Positions 63,418 to 64,000 of a DNA stretch of 64,000 bases are shown here, in pieces; position 1 is the first letter of the stretch; each line of letters starts with the position of its first letter. The notes beneath the pieces were generated by a model. The model was not told the origin of the DNA. It searched no databases and saw only the letters and a list, made by a program, of their open reading frames with translations. Source of the stretch: an uncultured Eubacteriales bacterium (GTDB lineage: Bacteria; Bacillota; Clostridia; Oscillospirales; Acutalibacteraceae); NCBI GenBank assembly GCA_934436505.1, contig CAKSAP010000001.1:806001-870000 (forward strand), in the 5' to 3' direction. Both the position numbers and the translations under genes were made by a program.

Positions 63418-64000
63418 ATGGCTTTTGATGACGCTTTTCTTTCGGAGCTTCGTCAGAGATGTGATATTGAAGGCATAGTTTCCTCCTATGTAACGCTTAA
63501 AAGAAAAGGCAGGCTTCTCGGCGGACTCTGCCCGTTTCACAACGAGAAAACACCATCGTTTTACGTCTATCCCGAAACGCAATCCTACTATTGCTTCGGC
63601 TGCGGAAGCGGCGGAGATGTAGTTACCTTTATTAAGAATATCGAAAATCTCGATTATGCCGAGGCGGTTAAGTTCCTCTGCGACAAATGCGGAATGTCCT
63701 TGCCCGAGGACAATTACGACAACGGACTTTCACGCCGCAGAATGAGAATGTATGAGGCTAACCGTGAGGCGGCAAGATTTTACTATAAAATGCTCTTTTC
63801 AAATCAGGGCGAGATTGCAAGAGAATATTGCAATTACAGACAGCTTACAAAGGAAACGGTTAAAAAGTTCGGCATAGGCTACGCACCTAACGGTTGGAGT
63901 GCTTTGCGTGAGCATCTTAATCAAATGGGCTTTACCGATAAGGAGCTTTACGAGGCTAATTTGCTCGGAAAAAGCCAAAAAGGAACATACTATGACAGGT
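63418..64000 (+). CDS. dnaG: DNA primase, N-terminal part (runs off the right edge)
   Basis: ATG 63418 after AAAGGAGG opens 194 codons without a stop. The CHC2 zinc-binding domain is clear: C38 and H41 in LCPFHNEKTPSF, C59 and C62 in YYCFGCGSGGDVV. IEGIVSSYVTLKRKG and the start of the core (FGIGYAPNGWSAL) follow. It makes the RNA primers for replication. The rest lies outside the window. Confidence 0.97.
   Translation, partial: MAFDDAFLSELRQRCDIEGIVSSYVTLKRKGRLLGGLCPFHNEKTPSFYVYPETQSYYCFGCGSGGDVVTFIKNIENLDYAEAVKFLCDKCGMSLPEDNYDNGLSRRRMRMYEANREAARFYYKMLFSNQGEIAREYCNYRQLTKETVKKFGIGYAPNGWSALREHLNQMGFTDKELYEANLLGKSQKGTYYDR

Overview
The window looks like a chromosomal piece of a low-to-moderate GC Gram-positive anaerobe of the class Clostridia, most likely a gut Oscillospiraceae/Ruminococcaceae relative. 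This rests on the gene complement (T-box leader, AddAB, an IPKTG-anchored surface protein, a dgt-dnaG pair, a LivJHMGF transporter), strong Shine-Dalgarno sites, canonical TTGACA/TATAAT promoters and hairpin-plus-T terminators. The taxon is inferred from these features; no search was possible.

Layout. 1-403: start of a membrane/surface gene leaving the window on the minus strand. 606-1523: a tRNA-Thr/tRNA-Tyr operon followed by two tandem 340-bp multi-hairpin elements, each ending in a regenerated 17-bp tRNA-Tyr 3' end. 1.9-13.8 kb: an AT-rich accessory island. It holds a DUF4143-type ATPase with an HD-domain dNTPase, then a six-gene operon (RHH regulator, TIR protein, SPFH/SHOCT protein, four-helix membrane protein, a second TIR protein with a transmembrane helix and a C-terminal DUF6273-like domain, DUF2971 protein), then debris: a frameshifted VbhA-like antitoxin, a truncated serine recombinase and a CGTAGGG-bounded repeat. 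14-22 kb: an MFS-LuxR regulator and a sortase-anchored InlB-repeat protein, a divergent LysR unit (alcohol dehydrogenase, cupin, flavodoxin), a patatin, and a repeat cluster. 22-31 kb (minus strand): dinB with a non-standard start, lemA/DUF3137, a phosphoribosyltransferase, and livJHMGF. 31-33.5 kb: tRNA-Arg, tRNA-His, tRNA-Gln, more repeats, an amidohydrolase. 33.7-36.4 kb: a membrane leucine-rich-repeat protein, an HTH protein and an atypical kinase. 36.5-49.1 kb: an isoleucine T-box followed by ilvB-ilvN-ilvC-ilvD-(DUF815 ATPase)-ilvA-ridA-leuA-leuC-leuD-leuB. 49.2-64 kb: an AGCS symporter, a TetR regulator, a PutP-type symporter, a GH27 alpha-galactosidase, addB-addA, rpmE, a YigZ-family gene, dgt and the start of dnaG.

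How it fits together. Branched-chain amino acids are a core theme: import (liv), synthesis (ilv/leu) under a tRNA-Ile-sensing T-box, and RidA to clear the reactive enamine made by IlvA. The most novel part is the TIR/SPFH operon. Both TIR proteins keep the glutamate expected of NAD-cleaving TIR domains. The second has its TIR on the predicted cytosolic side and its DUF6273-like domain on the predicted outside, a Toll-receptor-like order. I propose it as a candidate membrane-associated immune or stress-sensing system. The function is inference from domains and context.
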